33,329 nucleotides of DNA from Pseudomonadota bacterium (lineage in GTDB: Bacteria; Pseudomonadota; Gammaproteobacteria; Burkholderiales; JABEVD01): positions 1 through 33,329 of the forward strand of contig JAJZQY010000014.1 of the NCBI GenBank assembly GCA_021806605.1, read 5' to 3'. Each line of letters opens with the position of its first letter. The stretch's first letter is position 1. Under the pieces are notes generated by a model. That model had not been told where the DNA came from, searched no databases, and saw only the letters and a program-made list of their open reading frames with translations. The position numbers were made by a program, and so were the translations under genes. This document shows, piece by piece, positions 30,924-33,329 of this stretch.

Positions 30924-31888
30924 TTCAGCTTTTCCAAAAGGTGCGAGATATCTTCGGGGAGGGCGGATTCGAATGTCATCAATTCGCCGTTTTCGGGATG
31001 GGCAAAAGACAGCCGCCTTGCATGCAGCGCCTGCCTGGGGAAAGCCGACAGGAGCGTCGAATTTTCGGAAGGAAGCGGCTTCTTTCCGTAGACCGGGTCG
31101 CCCACGAGAGGGTGGCCGATATGCTGCATGTGGACCCTGATCTGGTGGGTCCTGCCGCTTTCGAGCGAACATTCCAGGAGGGTGCATCCGGAAAAGGTCT
31201 CGATCACGCTGTAATGCGTCCTGGCGGATTTTCCGCTTCCCACGACTGCCATTTTGGTGCGATGGGTGGGATGGCGGCCTACCGACGCATCGACCGTCCC
31301 ATCGTGCTTCACGATGCCATGCACCAGTGCGACATACTGCCGCTTCACGGTTCTTCCCTGGAGCTGCCGCACCAGGCTGGTCTGAGAGGGGAGCGTTTTC
31401 GCCACGACCAGCAGCCCGCTCGTCTCCTTGTCGAGCCGATGGACGATTCCCGCGCGCGGGATCGCAGAAAGCGATGGCTCATGGTGAAGCAGGGCATTCA
31501 GCAGCGTGCCTTCCCGGTTTCCGCTTCCCGGATGCACGACGAGGCCGGCCGGCTTGTCGATCACGATCAGAAAATCGTCTTCAAAAAGGACGGAAAGTTC
31601 GATATCTTCCGGAGCATGCGGCATTTCTGCAGGGTCGGGGGAGCCCTCGATGCACACGGATTCTCCTCCCCAGACTTTCTGCCTGATGTGGCAGGGGCCG
31701 CCGTCGAGCGTCACTTTTTCATCCCTGATCCATGACTGCAGGCGGCTTCTCGAATGGTCCGGAGCCAGTTTTGCGAGCGCCTGATCCAGGCGAAGCCCTG
31801 CAAATTGCATGGGAATCACGAAATTGATTCCCTTAAGTGTTGCCAAGTTTGGGGTATAATCTTCAGGTTTTCCGACGGGATCTTTCAT
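30920..31888 (-). CDS. rluD: 23S rRNA pseudouridine(1911/1915/1917) synthase
   Basis: Modifies three uridines in helix 69 of 23S rRNA. The 322 residues include an N-terminal S4 RNA-binding domain (LRLDQALAKLAPDHSRSRL, ~32-50), the catalytic motif GIVHRLDKETSGLL with D153, and the later motifs GRTHQIRVHMQHIGHPLVGDP and ALHARRLSF. Betaproteobacterial RluD proteins usually have a short extension before the S4 domain, which favours ATG 31888, whose complement overlaps the bamD start in CATG. A GTG at 31819 with AAGGG upstream is the alternative. Its stop overlaps pgeF by ATGA. Confidence 0.94.
   Translation of the reverse strand: MKDPVGKPEDYTPNLATLKGINFVIPMQFAGLRLDQALAKLAPDHSRSRLQSWIRDEKVTLDGGPCHIRQKVWGGESVCIEGSPDPAEMPHAPEDIELSVLFEDDFLIVIDKPAGLVVHPGSGNREGTLLNALLHHEPSLSAIPRAGIVHRLDKETSGLLVVAKTLPSQTSLVRQLQGRTVKRQYVALVHGIVKHDGTVDASVGRHPTHRTKMAVVGSGKSARTHYSVIETFSGCTLLECSLESGRTHQIRVHMQHIGHPLVGDPVYGKKPLPSENSTLLSAFPRQALHARRLSFAHPENGELMTFESALPEDISHLLEKLK
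31855..31860 (+). promoter_or_regulatory. -10 box for bamD
   Basis: TATAAT at 31855-31860 on the plus strand, 26 bases before the bamD ATG and inside the first codons of rluD. Predicted start about 31867, leader about 20 nt containing GGGA. The -35 is poor. Confidence 0.5.
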
Positions 31889-32678
31889 GAGACATAGTTT
31901 AGCGTTAATTCTGGCCCTGATGTTGGCGGGCTGCGGACTTTTGCCGAATTACAAGGAGGAAGTGCCTGAATCCTGGTCCGCTGAACGAATCTACAAGGCG
32001 GCCAAGGATGAAATCGACAATCAAAACTACGACAAGGCCACGACCTATCTGGAGAAGCTCCAGTCCCGCTATCCCTATGGCAAGTATGCGCAGCAGGCCC
32101 AGATCGAACTGATCTATGTGTATTTCGAAAACAAGGACGAGGCTTCGGCGATATCGGCCGCAGACCGCTTCATCAAGTTCCATCCGAACAGCTCGGCAGT
32201 GGATTATGCCTATTACATGAAGGGGATAGCCAATTTCATCGGCGAGACCGGGGTCATTTCTTCCATCGTTCCCAAGGACATGAGCCAGCGGGATCCGAAA
32301 TCCGAAGTGGAGGCGTTCGACGCTTTCAAGGCGCTGGTGACCCGCTTTCCGAACAGCAAGTATGCGTCCGACTCGAGGCTGCGCATGCAGTATCTGGCCA
32401 ATTTGCTGTCCATGCATGAAATTCGCGTCGCCGATTACTATTACAGGCGGGGCGATTATGTCGCCTCCATCAACCGGGCGCAGACGGTGCTGAAGGACTA
32501 TCCTAAGACTCCGGCCACCGAGAATGCGTTGGTCGACATGGTGAAATCCTACGACAGGCTCGGCATGGACAAGCTGCGCGACGATGCCAAGCGGGTTCTC
32601 GACAAGACCTATCCGCAATGGGACAAGAAGGTCATTTCCACGAAGCAGAAACTGCCCTGGTGGCAATTCTGGGAATAG
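31887..32678 (+). CDS. bamD: Outer membrane assembly lipoprotein BamD
   Basis: Essential lipoprotein of the BAM complex that inserts outer-membrane beta-barrels. The 263 residues begin with a lipoprotein signal ending in the lipobox LAGC (C16). Five tetratricopeptide-like repeats follow: AERIYKAAKDEIDNQNYDKA, YGKYAQQAQIELIYVYFE, SSAVDYAYYMKGIANF, SDSRLRMQYLANLLSMHE, and the C-terminal TPATENALVDMVKSYDRLG. Length is close to that of other BamD/ComL proteins (245-270). GGGA precedes ATG 31887. Its stop abuts the stop of the convergent P-ATPase gene with no gap. Confidence 0.96.
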   Translation: MRHSLALILALMLAGCGLLPNYKEEVPESWSAERIYKAAKDEIDNQNYDKATTYLEKLQSRYPYGKYAQQAQIELIYVYFENKDEASAISAADRFIKFHPNSSAVDYAYYMKGIANFIGETGVISSIVPKDMSQRDPKSEVEAFDAFKALVTRFPNSKYASDSRLRMQYLANLLSMHEIRVADYYYRRGDYVASINRAQTVLKDYPKTPATENALVDMVKSYDRLGMDKLRDDAKRVLDKTYPQWDKKVISTKQKLPWWQFWE

Positions 32679-33329
32679 TCAGGATCTCCTCCAGCGCTTG
32701 AGGAGCAGGGAATTGCTTACCACCGATACCGAACTCATGGCCATCGCCGCGCCTGCGATCACTGGATTGAGAAAGCCCATGGCTGCAAGCGGAATTCCCA
32801 GCACATTGTAGACGAAGGCGAAGAAGAGATTCTGGCGGATCTTCTTCAGCGTGGCTTTCGACAGCTCGATGGCATCCGCCAGGCTTCCGAGATCGTTCTT
32901 CATCAACGTGATGTCCGCTGCCTCTATCGCGATGTCGGAACCCGATCCGATGGCGAAGCTGACATCGGATGCGGCAAGGGCCGGGGCGTCGTTGATGCCG
33001 TCGCCTGCCATGGCGACGATTTTCCCGTTTTCCTTCAGCTTCGAAATCTCGCCTGCCTTGTCCCGGGGCAGCACGTTCGCGAGAAACTTTTCAATTCCCG
33101 CTTCGGTCGCGATGGCCTTCGCGGTGTCCTCGTTGTCTCCGGTCATCATGCAGACCTCGATTCCCATGGCCTGCAGGCGGGATACCGCCTCCTTAGAAGT
33201 CGGCCTGAGTTTGTCGGAAATGCCGATCCATCCGATCAGGATGCCATCCCGCGCGATGCCGACCCTGGTTCTCCCGTTTGACGGCACATCGAAGACTATT
33301 CCCTTTTCTGAAAGCAGGGCAGGAGAGCC
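32679..33329 (-). CDS. copA: Cu(+)-transporting P-type ATPase, C-terminal part
   Basis: The frame is open to the right window edge, so only the last ~216 residues are seen. They contain the hinge motif MMTGDNEDTAKAIA, the P-domain signature MAGDGINDAPALAASDVSFA, and the last two membrane helices. These carry copper-site residues: FVYNVLGIPLAAMG (Tyr-Asn pair) and MAMSSVSVVSNSL (Met-Ser-Ser). These residues define the P1B-1 group that exports Cu(I) or Ag(I) from the cytosol. The phosphorylation DKTGT motif and N-terminal metal-binding domains lie outside the window. It is convergent with bamD. Confidence 0.9.
   Translation of the reverse strand, partial: GSPALLSEKGIVFDVPSNGRTRVGIARDGILIGWIGISDKLRPTSKEAVSRLQAMGIEVCMMTGDNEDTAKAIATEAGIEKFLANVLPRDKAGEISKLKENGKIVAMAGDGINDAPALAASDVSFAIGSGSDIAIEAADITLMKNDLGSLADAIELSKATLKKIRQNLFFAFVYNVLGIPLAAMGFLNPVIAGAAMAMSSVSVVSNSLLLKRWRRS

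Noticed and set aside
30225..31187. Longer PgeF beginning at 31187
   Set aside because: The extension lies antisense-free but out of frame inside rluD and is arginine/proline rich, unlike the family; the ATGA-coupled ATG at 30923 fits homologues.

Overview
The window looks like a betaproteobacterial chromosome: moderately high GC, densely packed, with GTG and TTG starts and many 4-base ATGA/GTGA gene overlaps. The gene set (heptosyltransferase waaF, zinc-finger protein, ilvE, yhdP, glnE, rimO, pgeF, rluD, bamD, copA) fits Betaproteobacteria, perhaps the Nitrosomonadales/Gallionellales side; the genus is not determined. No rRNA, tRNA, CRISPR array, insertion sequence or phage gene was seen.

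Layout. 1-2483 is a leftward run ilvE > zinc-finger protein > waaF > yheT-like hydrolase, the last cut by the window edge. A rightward 58-codon gene with a cysteine cluster, too small for routine calling, follows at 2609-2785. Next come a leftward pair (Bax-inhibitor-like membrane protein, coiled-coil periplasmic protein) and a rightward pair (pore-less secretin-like protein, small membrane protein). 4992-10258 is leftward: yhdP > small periplasmic protein > a diverged DAHP synthase. glnE (10409-13048) is rightward. It is followed by an AT-rich islet (about 13049-13621) holding two coupled tiny ORFs, then the PduO-type cobalamin adenosyltransferase. 14161-16703 is leftward: DUF2784 protein > MarR regulator > CDGSH Fe-S protein > YceI > polytopic membrane protein. 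A good promoter precedes the CDGSH gene, and a palindrome overlaps its -35.

16737-26633 is mostly signalling. It has a Ser/Thr kinase-HDOD-GAF protein, a DinG/YoaA helicase, and a tight operon of PhnD-like binding protein, histidine kinase, single-domain response regulator and receiver-GGDEF-EAL protein, ending with a small exported protein. From 26608 to 31888 the leftward genes are rluD > pgeF, a ZIP metal transporter, rimO, and a secreted adenosine-deaminase homologue that has lost its zinc ligands. bamD (rightward) overlaps the rluD start codon. The window closes with the C-terminal part of a Cu(+)-type P-ATPase.

The main points for a second look are the secreted pseudo-adenosine deaminase, the transporter-less PhnD/kinase/c-di-GMP operon, the STK-HDOD-GAF protein, the MarR-type operator in front of the CDGSH/YceI genes, and the AT-rich islet behind glnE. 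Shine-Dalgarno, promoter and palindrome calls were made by reading the bases; homology calls rest on recalled family motifs, with no database search.
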